Below are positions 24,255-33,300 of a DNA stretch of 42,948 nt, in pieces. Source of the DNA: UBA93 sp964477205. GTDB taxonomy: Archaea > Micrarchaeota > Micrarchaeia > Norongarragalinales > Norongarragalinaceae. The stretch covers positions 1-42,948 of the forward strand of contig CAYZDE010000003.1 of assembly GCA_964477205.1 (NCBI GenBank), read 5' to 3'. The position numbers and the translations under genes are program-made. Each line of letters starts with the position of its first letter. Position 1 is the first letter of the stretch. The notes beneath the pieces are model-generated. The model ran no database searches, was not told the origin of the DNA, and was given only the letters and a program-made list of their open reading frames with translations.

Positions 24255-24276
24255 AGAAAAATAAAGAAAAAAAAAG
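24255..24276 (-). terminator. Poly-T terminator for the small membrane protein
   Basis: Read on the minus strand, a run of nine T's (24275-24267) follows CCCC, with further T-rich sequence down to 24255. It lies about 18 bases past the stop of the minus-strand gene in a 41-base convergent spacer. No hairpin is needed for archaeal termination. Confidence 0.55.
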
Positions 24277-24292
24277 GGGAAATTGTTATTGC

Positions 24293-24628
24293 TTACTCTT
24301 TTGCAATGTCGTACAACGCCTTGATTGCCACGATTGCGGCAGCGGGCGCGACGAATACGCCGATGTAGCTCATTGCCAACGATAAGCCGGTCCCGATTGA
24401 CGGTAGTTTTGAGAAAACCACGTTCAAACTCGTTGCGGCAATCATGAACGCTAGCGTGCTGACTAGGAATTTTATTACTTCCTTGTCGCTCACGTTCAAA
24501 AAGCCGACTATTATACCCAATACGGCTAGGACGAGGACTACTGTAGTATCAATTCCAGTAGTCGCGAACCCAGCCAAGAGGGCTATTACTATACCGAGGA
24601 CGAATGCCCACGGCCCGACATTTTTCAT
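24293..24628 (-). CDS. Small four-helix membrane protein
   Basis: A 111-residue, very hydrophobic protein with about four predicted transmembrane helices (WAFVLGIVIALLAGF, TVVLVLAVLGIIVGFL, FLVSTLAFMIAA, and IGVFVAPAAAIVAIKAL). Similar small membrane proteins occur in many archaeal genomes without assigned function. ATG 24628 gives an N terminus of KNVGPWAFV. GTG 24631 is equally possible and sits nearer the AGGAGG upstream; a third GTG at 24643 overlaps that site. The ribosome binding site overlaps a 12-base palindrome. The gene has its own poly-T terminator and so is probably monocistronic. Confidence 0.7.
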   Translation of the reverse strand: MKNVGPWAFVLGIVIALLAGFATTGIDTTVVLVLAVLGIIVGFLNVSDKEVIKFLVSTLAFMIAATSLNVVFSKLPSIGTGLSLAMSYIGVFVAPAAAIVAIKALYDIAKE

Positions 24629-24645
24629 CACTTTTATGGCCACCT

Positions 24646-24657
24646 CCTAAATTTAGG
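24646..24657. promoter_or_regulatory. 12-base palindrome over a ribosome binding site
   Basis: CCTAAATTTAGG is a perfect inverted repeat just upstream of the small membrane-protein gene. One half includes part of the AGGAGG ribosome binding site. It could be an operator or a chance AT-rich palindrome; nothing else in the sequence decides. Confidence 0.25.
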
Positions 24658-24730
24658 CTAAACCACTCACTACCCGCGCATTTATTAACGATACTCTTTA
24701 CGACAATCAACGGATATTTGGTTTTGATTA

Positions 24731-26455
24731 CTACTTTAATTGTAGCGCGTATAATGCCTCGGCTTCTTCCTGCGTGCTTGCTTGAGCCGGGCTCTTATCG
24801 TACCGAATGCGCACTAGGCGCGGGAAACGAAGCGCGAGCCCCTTGGAGCCAACGCGTGCAGCGGTGTGCATTTGGCTGCGGCTTAATTCATCCGCTTTTA
24901 CTTCAACTACCAGTTCGGGCTTAACCCATTCGTGCGGCTCGAGAAGCGAGTTCACTTCCCGCGGCTTTTTAGGCACTTTTAATTTACCCAAGTGCACGCT
25001 TAAATCCTTTAATTGCTCTTCGCTGAAGCCCGTACCTATTTTTGCTATTGTCTTAAATTCACTGCCGGCGCGAACCGCGGTTAGCAAACCGCCCAATCCC
25101 AATTTCGTGCGCTTGCCTTTGCCGTAATAATAGCCGACGACCACGGTGTCAAGCGTGTCCGCCAAGCCTTCCTTGTAAGACTTCTTTAGTTTAATCCACG
25201 CGAACTTGCGCGCGCCCGCAACGTATGGCGCTTTCAAGTCCTTGGCCATCACGCCTTCGAGGCCGCTCTCAACGCACTTGTTGAAGAAAGCTTCCAGCTC
25301 GGCCGCGGTCTTCACGCGCACGATTTTCGACAATCGAATAAGCCCTTTGCCTTGGATTATCGATTCGAGTTTCTTCCTGCGCGCCTCGAACAACTCGAGC
25401 GTGTAATCCGTCCCGTTCAAGTATAATAACTCGAATGCGAACACGCGTAATGGAATCTCTTTCGAGGTCTTTTGCACGCCGTGCTTTCTCTTGCGCTTCG
25501 CAGTTTCCTGGAACGGTTGGAAGCGGTTGGTTTCCTCGTCAAAGCCGATTGCCTCGCCCTCGAATATAACCTCGTTCGCCTTGACTTGCCAGAGCACCGC
25601 CTTCACTATATCCGGGAACATATGCGTAACATCCTCTTGCCTTCGCGAATAAATGCGAACCTCGTCCTTGCTCTTGTGCACTTGCACGCGCAACCCGTCG
25701 TATTTTCCGTCCGCCATGCATTCCCCCAGCTTGTCGATTATTGCCTTCGAGCTGGACATGCGCTCGCCTAATGCGGGCCTGATAGGGTTGAACGGCTTCG
25801 TCTTGAAAGCGAGAATCGCATTCATTCCCTTAGAGTAAAGCGTTTCAGCCACCAGGCCTAAGTCGCTCGTTAAATTGAATGCGCGCTCCAAGTCATTACG
25901 CAAGCTCTTGTCCTCGGCCTTGGCAAAAGAGAGAGCGTCGATGATGGTTGCATTGCCGACCCCGAGGCGCAAGCGGCCGGTAACGAATCGCGTTATCACT
26001 TTCGCCTCGTTGGGATTTGCATTCGACAGTAACTCCCCCAGCAAGCGCGCCTTCGCGGTGTGGCTTCCCGTCCCGCTCGCAGAGGCGATTCGCATTATGT
26101 TGCCGTACACTTTTTCAACGGTTAAGGCGAAGCTGCCCAGCGCTTTTTGCTTTCGCTCGCCTATCAACTTTGCGGCGGTTTCGCCCAAGTCCCCTGTTTT
26201 TCGGTAAGACGCTTCGACTTGCTTTATTGTGCGCCCGCTCACGCGGGCGATGGTGTTAATGCACGACTTCTCGGCGAGGCCCAAGTCAATGCCTTCGAAA
26301 GCGGGCTTCACCATCCCTTGTAAAAAGTAAACTATTTTACGGATTTCTACGCCTTTTGATTCCTCGAACAAGTTGGCTAGCTCGCGCGTCATCTCTAGCC
26401 GCGACGATTTTGCTTCAATAGAGTCGAACACGCTTGCGAGGCGCGAGAATTTCAT
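24731..26455 (-). CDS. lig: ATP-dependent DNA ligase
   Basis: The 574-residue archaeal/eukaryotic-type ligase seals nicks in replication and repair. An all-helical DNA-binding domain (about residues 1-220) precedes the adenylation domain. The AMP-accepting lysine is in KYDGLRVQVH near residue 250. EGEAIGFDEET and LEGVMAKDLKAPY follow, then motif V (WIKLKKSY) and an OB domain ending with RFPRLVRIRYDK. The length is normal. ATG 26455 overlaps the stop of the upstream surface-protein gene as ATGA, so a housekeeping ligase is coupled to a surface protein, which is an unusual pairing. Confidence 0.96.
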   Translation of the reverse strand: MKFSRLASVFDSIEAKSSRLEMTRELANLFEESKGVEIRKIVYFLQGMVKPAFEGIDLGLAEKSCINTIARVSGRTIKQVEASYRKTGDLGETAAKLIGERKQKALGSFALTVEKVYGNIMRIASASGTGSHTAKARLLGELLSNANPNEAKVITRFVTGRLRLGVGNATIIDALSFAKAEDKSLRNDLERAFNLTSDLGLVAETLYSKGMNAILAFKTKPFNPIRPALGERMSSSKAIIDKLGECMADGKYDGLRVQVHKSKDEVRIYSRRQEDVTHMFPDIVKAVLWQVKANEVIFEGEAIGFDEETNRFQPFQETAKRKRKHGVQKTSKEIPLRVFAFELLYLNGTDYTLELFEARRKKLESIIQGKGLIRLSKIVRVKTAAELEAFFNKCVESGLEGVMAKDLKAPYVAGARKFAWIKLKKSYKEGLADTLDTVVVGYYYGKGKRTKLGLGGLLTAVRAGSEFKTIAKIGTGFSEEQLKDLSVHLGKLKVPKKPREVNSLLEPHEWVKPELVVEVKADELSRSQMHTAARVGSKGLALRFPRLVRIRYDKSPAQASTQEEAEALYALQLK

Positions 26456-29400
26456 TCGCCCGCAACCTCCAAGTCGCCTAAATCGTATTCAAGCGGGCTG
26501 CCCGCTTGGCTCTCGAACTCGGCGGTTAAGCCGTCAAGGCCTTGGTTCAAGTAAGAGGAAATCTCGGGGACTCCCGCGCCGGATAACAAGGATTGTAAGC
26601 CCGGCGCTGCCGGAGCGCACAATGCGTTAACTCCAAAGCGCATTATCGCGTATAACTTGTTATCGTGCGTGACCAGCTCGACGCGCGCTTCCTTTTGCTC
26701 GCAAACAGGCGCACAAATGCCTGCTTCGCCAATGCAAGTGACAATGGAAGTTTGCAGTGACGGCACGATTGCCGGAATGCTGTACAGTTCGCCCGAGTAG
26801 ACCGAGCACTCCCCGAGGGCAATAGCGCAAGCTGCTTTTACTCCCTTCACGTCCGAGTAAAAACTGGGAACGGGAATCGCCTTTGCGTTCTCTTCGGATA
26901 GCATTACAATGGATTCCATTGACGCGAATTCAGTGTGTATTATTCCCTCGGCGTCGCCGTGCATGAACCCGCATAATTCTTCACCGTTTAGCTTGAGCAC
27001 GCGCGCCGAATAATGCCAGGTCATTCCATCGGTACTCGACGCCTTTAATTCGAAAACAGCCGGATCTTCGTAGCCGCAATCGTTTTCCTCGACTTGAAAT
27101 CCCGCTTCCTCTAAACCGGCGAAACCGCCTTGGGTTAACTGCGCGGCCGCAGCGTATTCGAATTCTCCGGCTTCCAGAACTTCCAGCGGGCCGCGCTTGA
27201 ATTGCGTGCGGGCAGCCAAGCCCGCGGCTTCACTCTTGAATGCCTCGGCCATTCCCTCTAGCGCCGAGGGAGTGCACCATTCCTTCGAACAGCAGTCCGT
27301 GCTTGAGCATGATTCGACTCTCTCTCCGAGCCGTGACTTACCATCGAAGAACCCTTTCCTTTCCTGGTATTTCAAAACCGCGACTTCTTTTTCCCCTTCC
27401 ATTACGGTCATTTCGCCTGGCCCACCCCAATCAAGCGCTTTTACTCCCGGACCGCCGAAAGCGAATTCCTTTTCATTCACTTGCACGAAGCGTGAGCCCA
27501 GCTGCTTCCATTCAATTAAATAATATAGTGCCGCCGTGTTGTCGCCCCCGCCGTTCTCAGGCATGGCCCTAAACGATTCCTCAAAGCGTGATTCCAACTC
27601 GATTGGAATTTCAACTCGCGAATCCTTCACGCAAGCCCCTGTAATTATCACGCGGGCCGAGTCATCCGACTGCAGTTCATTTGCTTGCACTTTAATCGTG
27701 CACGCCGGGTTGTAATCTCCGGATTTGAACCAGGCATAACCGCTTTCGATTCCATAACAGTGCTCGGTTCCATTCTTGCTTTCAATTGCATAAGCGAGTT
27801 CGCATTCAGCGTCTAAAGAGAAAGGCACCGCATCGGCAGGGAACACCGCGTCGGCTTGAAATAATATTTTTTCAACGCTAGACTTCAACTCTCCGCCTTC
27901 CACCCAAAAGCTCGCATTGCCGCTCGGCAAGGTCGGCTCTTGAACCGGCGCGCTCTCAAACTCTATTGATTGGAATTCCACATAATGCGCTTTAGCATAA
28001 CAACCGGCTTTTATTCCTACTGCTTCCAAGCCCAATTTTGCGTCGAACGGGTCGCGTTCCCATTCCCCGTTGATTATCGAGTAGCCGCGGTAGTGCAATC
28101 CTATTGTTCCCGCTCCGTCAACGCGCACCTTGAATTCCAGGGTTTTGGCTGCAGCGGCCCCAAAGCGCGAGTCAACCCAATTGAACCCGTTGTTTATCGC
28201 GATTGCATTATCCTGTAACAAGCCCTCGCAGTAATCCTTCGCCTCCCCGTAAAAAGAAGACCTCTCGACTTTTTCGCCTATCGGGTAATCGGTTATTACC
28301 GCGTTGCCTTCCACGCGAAGGAAAACGCCGGCTTCGCCTTCGTTGCCAGAAGGCTCTAAGTAAAATTTTATTGAATACTCTTCGCCGGCCGATAGTTCCT
28401 CTAAGCTATCCCCTTTTGAATTGAAAACTCCGAGTAAGGTTATCGAGGTTTTTGCAACGGAACTCGACTTTTTCATTTGAATGGGAAGGCTCTCGACCTC
28501 GTTCTCTTGCAGGGCACGCATTGCCTCTACAACGCGCAAGTAGCCGATTGCCTCGGCGGTCACGATTGATTTTGTTCCGGCGCGCACTTCAAACGAGCCC
28601 TTGCTCCCGCTTCCGACGATTTTCCCATCTTGCGTTATTGTGAACAAGGCGTTAACGCTCTTGTTCTCCGAGTCGAAAGCGTTCAAGTTAACGAACGCGG
28701 GCCTTGACTCGAATTCAAATGACAACGAGGATTTTGATTTCAAGTTCACTTCGGCCGCCTTGCGGTTGCCTTCCCTAACCGCGGTTACCGAGTAATTTCC
28801 GGCCGGCAACTCGAACCGCGCTTCTCCTTTACTCTCAACCATTGCGGCAGCGGCGCGGCCGCTTGCCTCGTTAATTTTTATTGCCGATTGTTCGGGCGTG
28901 CCCGAGTCATCCATGGTTAAGACGATTAATTCAATTCCTTCTTGAATGAACGCGACTTGCGCGCTCCCGCCCGCCTTGAAAACCGGGCTCGATAAGTAAT
29001 GCCCTTTCCTTTCGGCAATAAAGTAGTATTCGCCGCTCTCTTCGCCGGAAAAGTAAGCGGTTCCATTCGATTCAATGCTGGACAAAGCGTAATCCGGTTG
29101 AGCGTAAATAGTTAAGTTGCATTCCAGTTGCTCTTGCGCTGGGCCGATGCAGCGCATTTCACTAATTGCGCTTTTGCTTGCATAATTCAATTCCAAATCG
29201 AACATTGTATACCCGCCTAGCTCTTTCGGGTTGTCGGAACCGTCGAATAATGCATATTCTTCGGCTTCGATTATTGTAAACGCGATTGCCCCTTTGCGCA
29301 GGCCGTTGATTGCACAAGCGCCGCTTTCCAATTGGCAAGACCCGAGCTCCACGGAAGACTCGAAGTCGAGTAGGCGCGCTTCCCCGTCCACTGGCTCGCC

Positions 29401-29829
29401 TTCGGGACCAATGGCCGTAAACGCAACAATTGCGCTCTCGAATTCAGCGTAAGACGCGATCGAATGCTTTTTTGCTTCAAGCGCCACGGTTGCCTCTCCG
29501 CGCGTTGGAATCAAGCTGAACACTTGGCTTTCGAAGCCTTCCTTCCTGACCGTAATCGAGATTATGCCGGATTCATTCAAATGCATTTCCAGTACGCCGT
29601 CGGAACCGGAATGCCCGCTTCCCTTGCTGCTGCGAATCGAATAATTAACGAGTGCGCCCTGCACCGGCGTGGAGTTCTCGTCGATTATTTTCAAGGCGAA
29701 TGCCCCTGAATAGAAAACCGTAGCATTTTCTTCGGGTTCGGCTTCGCCCTCTTGCATTAGTGAATAAGCAGCCAAAACCAAAGCTGCCGCGAGTATTACT
29801 AATGCGATTTTTTCCGTGGTAATGCGCAT
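26452..29829 (-). CDS. Large membrane-anchored surface protein with carboxypeptidase-regulatory-like domains
   Basis: A 1125-residue protein with an N-terminal membrane anchor (KIALVILAAALVLAAYSL, about residues 7-24). Beta-sandwich repeats of the carboxypeptidase-regulatory/PEGA kind follow (VQGALVNYSI then DGVLEMHLNESG), then a central domain with GVFLRVEGNAVITDY and LHYRGYSIINGEWERDPFD. A Cys-rich region with CCSKEWCTP is near residue 850. The central domain and the WCTP region match the 2000-residue protein encoded divergently at 30363, so the two are relatives. ATG 29829 starts directly at the anchor; an upstream extension to 29931 runs antisense to nothing conserved and lacks a better start. 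It is downstream of the YdjM-like gene and overlaps the ligase start by four bases. Confidence 0.85.
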   Translation of the reverse strand: MRITTEKIALVILAAALVLAAYSLMQEGEAEPEENATVFYSGAFALKIIDENSTPVQGALVNYSIRSSKGSGHSGSDGVLEMHLNESGIISITVRKEGFESQVFSLIPTRGEATVALEAKKHSIASYAEFESAIVAFTAIGPEGEPVDGEARLLDFESSVELGSCQLESGACAINGLRKGAIAFTIIEAEEYALFDGSDNPKELGGYTMFDLELNYASKSAISEMRCIGPAQEQLECNLTIYAQPDYALSSIESNGTAYFSGEESGEYYFIAERKGHYLSSPVFKAGGSAQVAFIQEGIELIVLTMDDSGTPEQSAIKINEASGRAAAAMVESKGEARFELPAGNYSVTAVREGNRKAAEVNLKSKSSLSFEFESRPAFVNLNAFDSENKSVNALFTITQDGKIVGSGSKGSFEVRAGTKSIVTAEAIGYLRVVEAMRALQENEVESLPIQMKKSSSVAKTSITLLGVFNSKGDSLEELSAGEEYSIKFYLEPSGNEGEAGVFLRVEGNAVITDYPIGEKVERSSFYGEAKDYCEGLLQDNAIAINNGFNWVDSRFGAAAAKTLEFKVRVDGAGTIGLHYRGYSIINGEWERDPFDAKLGLEAVGIKAGCYAKAHYVEFQSIEFESAPVQEPTLPSGNASFWVEGGELKSSVEKILFQADAVFPADAVPFSLDAECELAYAIESKNGTEHCYGIESGYAWFKSGDYNPACTIKVQANELQSDDSARVIITGACVKDSRVEIPIELESRFEESFRAMPENGGGDNTAALYYLIEWKQLGSRFVQVNEKEFAFGGPGVKALDWGGPGEMTVMEGEKEVAVLKYQERKGFFDGKSRLGERVESCSSTDCCSKEWCTPSALEGMAEAFKSEAAGLAARTQFKRGPLEVLEAGEFEYAAAAQLTQGGFAGLEEAGFQVEENDCGYEDPAVFELKASSTDGMTWHYSARVLKLNGEELCGFMHGDAEGIIHTEFASMESIVMLSEENAKAIPVPSFYSDVKGVKAACAIALGECSVYSGELYSIPAIVPSLQTSIVTCIGEAGICAPVCEQKEARVELVTHDNKLYAIMRFGVNALCAPAAPGLQSLLSGAGVPEISSYLNQGLDGLTAEFESQAGSPLEYDLGDLEVAGE

Positions 29830-29855
29830 ATTCCCAATTATTACCCCGTGCGTTC

Positions 29856-30302
29856 TTAAAATGGTTTGATTACGCCATCTGAGAGCAAGTGGCTTGCGTA
29901 AGCAGAGCCGCCGAGTAAGGCGCTTTCCCAACCCATTACCATGCCCGCCCCTAAAGTGAATAATGTGAGTGCGGCTAGCGAGTGAGTGAACCCGCGGTGC
30001 CTAGGCTTCAATAAGAAGGCGAGGGCAACTGAAGCAAGGCCAGCACCGAAAGCAATTGTTATTGACTCGGCGAGACCATAATGCGGCCTCGCAATTTGAA
30101 ACCCTATTACCGCAACGCAACCGAATACTACTACTAATACCGCTTTGAACAGCTTGCTCTTTCGGTGGTCGATGTCCGGCGCGAGCGCGCCCAATGAAGC
30201 GATTGCAACTGTTGGCAGCGAGAATTCGATTCCCGGAGCGAAAAGCCCTGCAGCAACTGCTGCGACTGCGAGGCCTAATAATAAGTGGGGTAAAGCGTTC
30301 AT
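29856..30302 (-). CDS. YdjM-like membrane-bound metal-dependent hydrolase
   Basis: A 148-residue membrane protein of the YdjM/YfhO-type hydrolase family. It has four predicted helices and the family's metal-binding motifs in order: an early NALPHLLLG, DIDHRKSKL, HRGFTHSL and SHLLSDG. Bacterial YdjM is LexA-controlled, but the substrate of the family is not firmly known; lipid-phosphate or membrane-lipid hydrolysis has been suggested. The stop lies 26 bases before the start of the large surface-protein gene, so the two probably form an operon. It is divergent from the 2000-residue surface-protein gene with a 60-base spacer. Confidence 0.85.
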   Translation of the reverse strand: MNALPHLLLGLAVAAVAAGLFAPGIEFSLPTVAIASLGALAPDIDHRKSKLFKAVLVVVFGCVAVIGFQIARPHYGLAESITIAFGAGLASVALAFLLKPRHRGFTHSLAALTLFTLGAGMVMGWESALLGGSAYASHLLSDGVIKPF

Positions 30303-30330
30303 TATGTGTGATTAAAGCAAGTAAAACTAC

Positions 30331-30340
30331 TTTTTTATAC
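30331..30340. promoter_or_regulatory. TATA box between YdjM-like and the giant surface-protein gene
   Basis: TTTTTTATAC is centred about 27 bases before ATG 30363, and no ribosome binding site precedes that ATG, which suggests a leaderless transcript. On the other strand the same element (GTATAAAAAA) lies about 34 bases from ATG 30302, so it may also serve the YdjM-like gene. Confidence 0.5.
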
Positions 30341-30362
30341 CTAGTTGAGCCTATTTCCTAGT

Positions 30363-33300
30363 ATGGGGATTCTTGATTCAGTGCGCGAAGGCGCCGCATC
30401 TTTTTACACTTCAATAGAGGAGAAATACTACTCTTTGATGGAAGGACTGCAGGAGCGTGGCTTACCGGCCGTTGACTGGTTTGTTAGCCCCTTGGAAAAC
30501 AAGGGAATCCCGTCGCTACCCGCCGCGGTTCTGTTAATACTGTTATTATGCTTTGGAGTGTTCCTAGCGTTCGCGCAACCGGGTGCGTCCACTCTTCAAG
30601 TGTTCGTTTCCTCATCCGGCGCCCCGATTGCCGGAGCCGAGGTAATCGTTTACTCGGGCAGCCAAGAGTATTCCGCCTTGACGGACGCAGAGGGAATCGC
30701 TAGTTTCGAGTCGATTGAGCAAAGAGAAGGCGCGCTCGTAAGGGTTTCAAAAGCAGGGTATTCGACCGAGAGCGAGTCAATAGACTTAACCGGCAACGAT
30801 TCAATTTCACTGTCCCTCTCCACTGAATCACAACCGCAAATTACGGTTTTCGTTTCGGATGCGGAAGGCAACCCGGTTGGCGGGGCGCTCGTAAGCTTCG
30901 TGGACCCGAGCACCGCGCAACCATTGGAAGTTACCACGGACGCTACCGGCACTGCTTATTTATCCTTCGCGGACGAGAACGACTTGTTCAACGTGCGCGT
31001 GTCCCGCGGCGGGTTCGTTTCCGAGCGCGTGACTTGCTTTGCTTCACAAAATTACTGTGAAATAAAGCTCGAGTCAGAGTCGGGGTCGGGCTCAGGTTCC
31101 GGCGGGTCAATGGAACCCTCCGGCGCGGTTCTCATTACCGTGAAGGACGAGTCGGGCTCGCCTTTGGAAGGGTTGGTTACCCTAATGGACGCTAATTCCT
31201 TGAATATTATCTCGGTTAAGGAGACTCAAGCCGACGGCACGGCCTTTTTCCAAGGGATTACCACGGGCCTCTCGGTTTACCTGCTAGTCGAGCCGTCGAA
31301 CCCGAATTACCTGGGTTACAACGGCGGCCTAGCCGGCGACTACCAAACCGTAGCACCCTCGCAAACAGTTGAATTCATCGTCGCCCTGGAGCCTAAAGCA
31401 CAGGGCTCGTCAAAGCAAATCCGCATTACCGTAATCGACTCTGACAACGAGCCGATTAAGGGCGCTTCAGTCAAGCTTTACTCCCTTGAAAGCCAACTCA
31501 CTCTCCTCGACTGGGAGGAAACGGATACCGCAGGGGAAGTGGTATTCGAAGTGCAGGACGGCATCCTCGCTTACGCCTCTATTTACGCTGACGGCTATTT
31601 GCCTCACGTGGAGCGCACCATAGTGCCCGGCGACTCGAAAACCATTCAACTCGAGTCACTCGCCGCCGGCAATAATGCGCTATTGAAAGGTTTAGTGTAC
31701 GACGCGGACGGAGAGCCGGTGCAAAAAGCGCGCGTTTACGCGCTCACTTCCGACGGCTTCGCCCTCGGCGTCCCGTTCGCAGAGACCCTTGAAGACGGCT
31801 CCGTTATCTTAGACCACCTTCCATTTCAAGAATTACGCTTGCGCGCGGTAAAGGGTTCGGCTCACGGCGCGAGTGACGCATTCACGCCCACAGGCGAAGA
31901 CGATTTCGAGGTGATAGTGGAACTAGAGCCAACTTACGGCTTCGTGCACGCAAAGGCAGTTGACGCTTCCGAATTAGGCGAGACCGTGAACGCATTGTTC
32001 GAAGCGACAATAGACGGGGAAGTGCAAGCATCGTGCCAAGCCGAGGAAGGAGAGTGCACGCTTGAAGTGCGCTCTAACAAGCAAGTATTCGTCAAGGCCA
32101 CGGCCTCGGGCTACGCCGACTCTTATTCCGAGGGATTCACAATTGCAACCGGCCAAACGCGCCATCAGGAAATTCCAATGGTTCCTACATCGATGGCGAA
32201 CCAATTAACGATAATAAACTTCACGATGCGCGACTCCGACACGGGCGTTCTAGTTCAAGACCTAGAGCGCGGCAATTACTATGATGCGGTTCTCACTGTG
32301 AACCTCCCGTCGGGAGCGGACAAGAGCGGCTTTTACTTGCGCGTTGGCGACGATGAAACCGTGGAATCAGGGGCCGCGTTAATAACTTATTATACCGCGC
32401 CCGAAGGCGCGGAAGTCACTTTTGGCTCTGATTACTACGCGAACGCTTCATGCGATTACTGGGAGCAAGGTGACGATGAGCACAAGTGGCTCAATTTTGA
32501 ATTCGAGGACGGCTTCGGAGTGCGCGCTTTGAGCGCGCGCGTTTTCGTGCGCCCGACGGCCACTAAAAACGACGAGGCAGTGTTCCACTACCGCGCTTAC
32601 GCGGAGAAGAACAACTTATGGTACCGAAACCCAATTGACGAGGAATTGAATTACTCCGAGTCAATCCCCGGGAAAGAGTATTGCCACGCGGAAACCACGA
32701 CGAGCGAGTATGCAATAACGCAAGGCAGCACCTCGTGCAATGAAAACGCTTGCCTATCAATAACCCTTGAAAAGAACGGCGACTACTACGCGAACGCGTT
32801 GGACGTGCCGATCGGCCACTCATTCAGCGTCCTCCTAGACGCGAGCTTTTACTCTGCATCGGATTACCCGCTGCTAACCGTGCGCGCACCGAATGAGCAA
32901 GTGATATTCCAGCAGGCGTTCTTTTCTAATTCAACAGTGCAAGTAAACGACTATGAGTTTACCCGTGCACTAGAACTCAATGATTACGGCTACAGTGCTT
33001 CCGGCTCCTTAAGCGCTATTGCCGCGGTCCCGTCGGATTACGCGCGCCTAACTTTCCAGCTCAGCGACGAGCAGGGAGTAATCCTTAATGCAGAGCGCTT
33101 CGTTGTCGTGAGCGGCACCGGCGAGTTAACTCTCGGAGCCTCTCCAATGCAATTAATTGCGAATGATGACTCGGACTTAATGCTCGAGTTGTATTCGGGA
33201 ACCCTTTCCATCGAGGACGCGCGCCTTGAAATCGAGGAGACTGAAGGCGCGCCGTTCAACGGCCTGCAAAACGGCGACTATTACTTAATAGGCGACGGCT

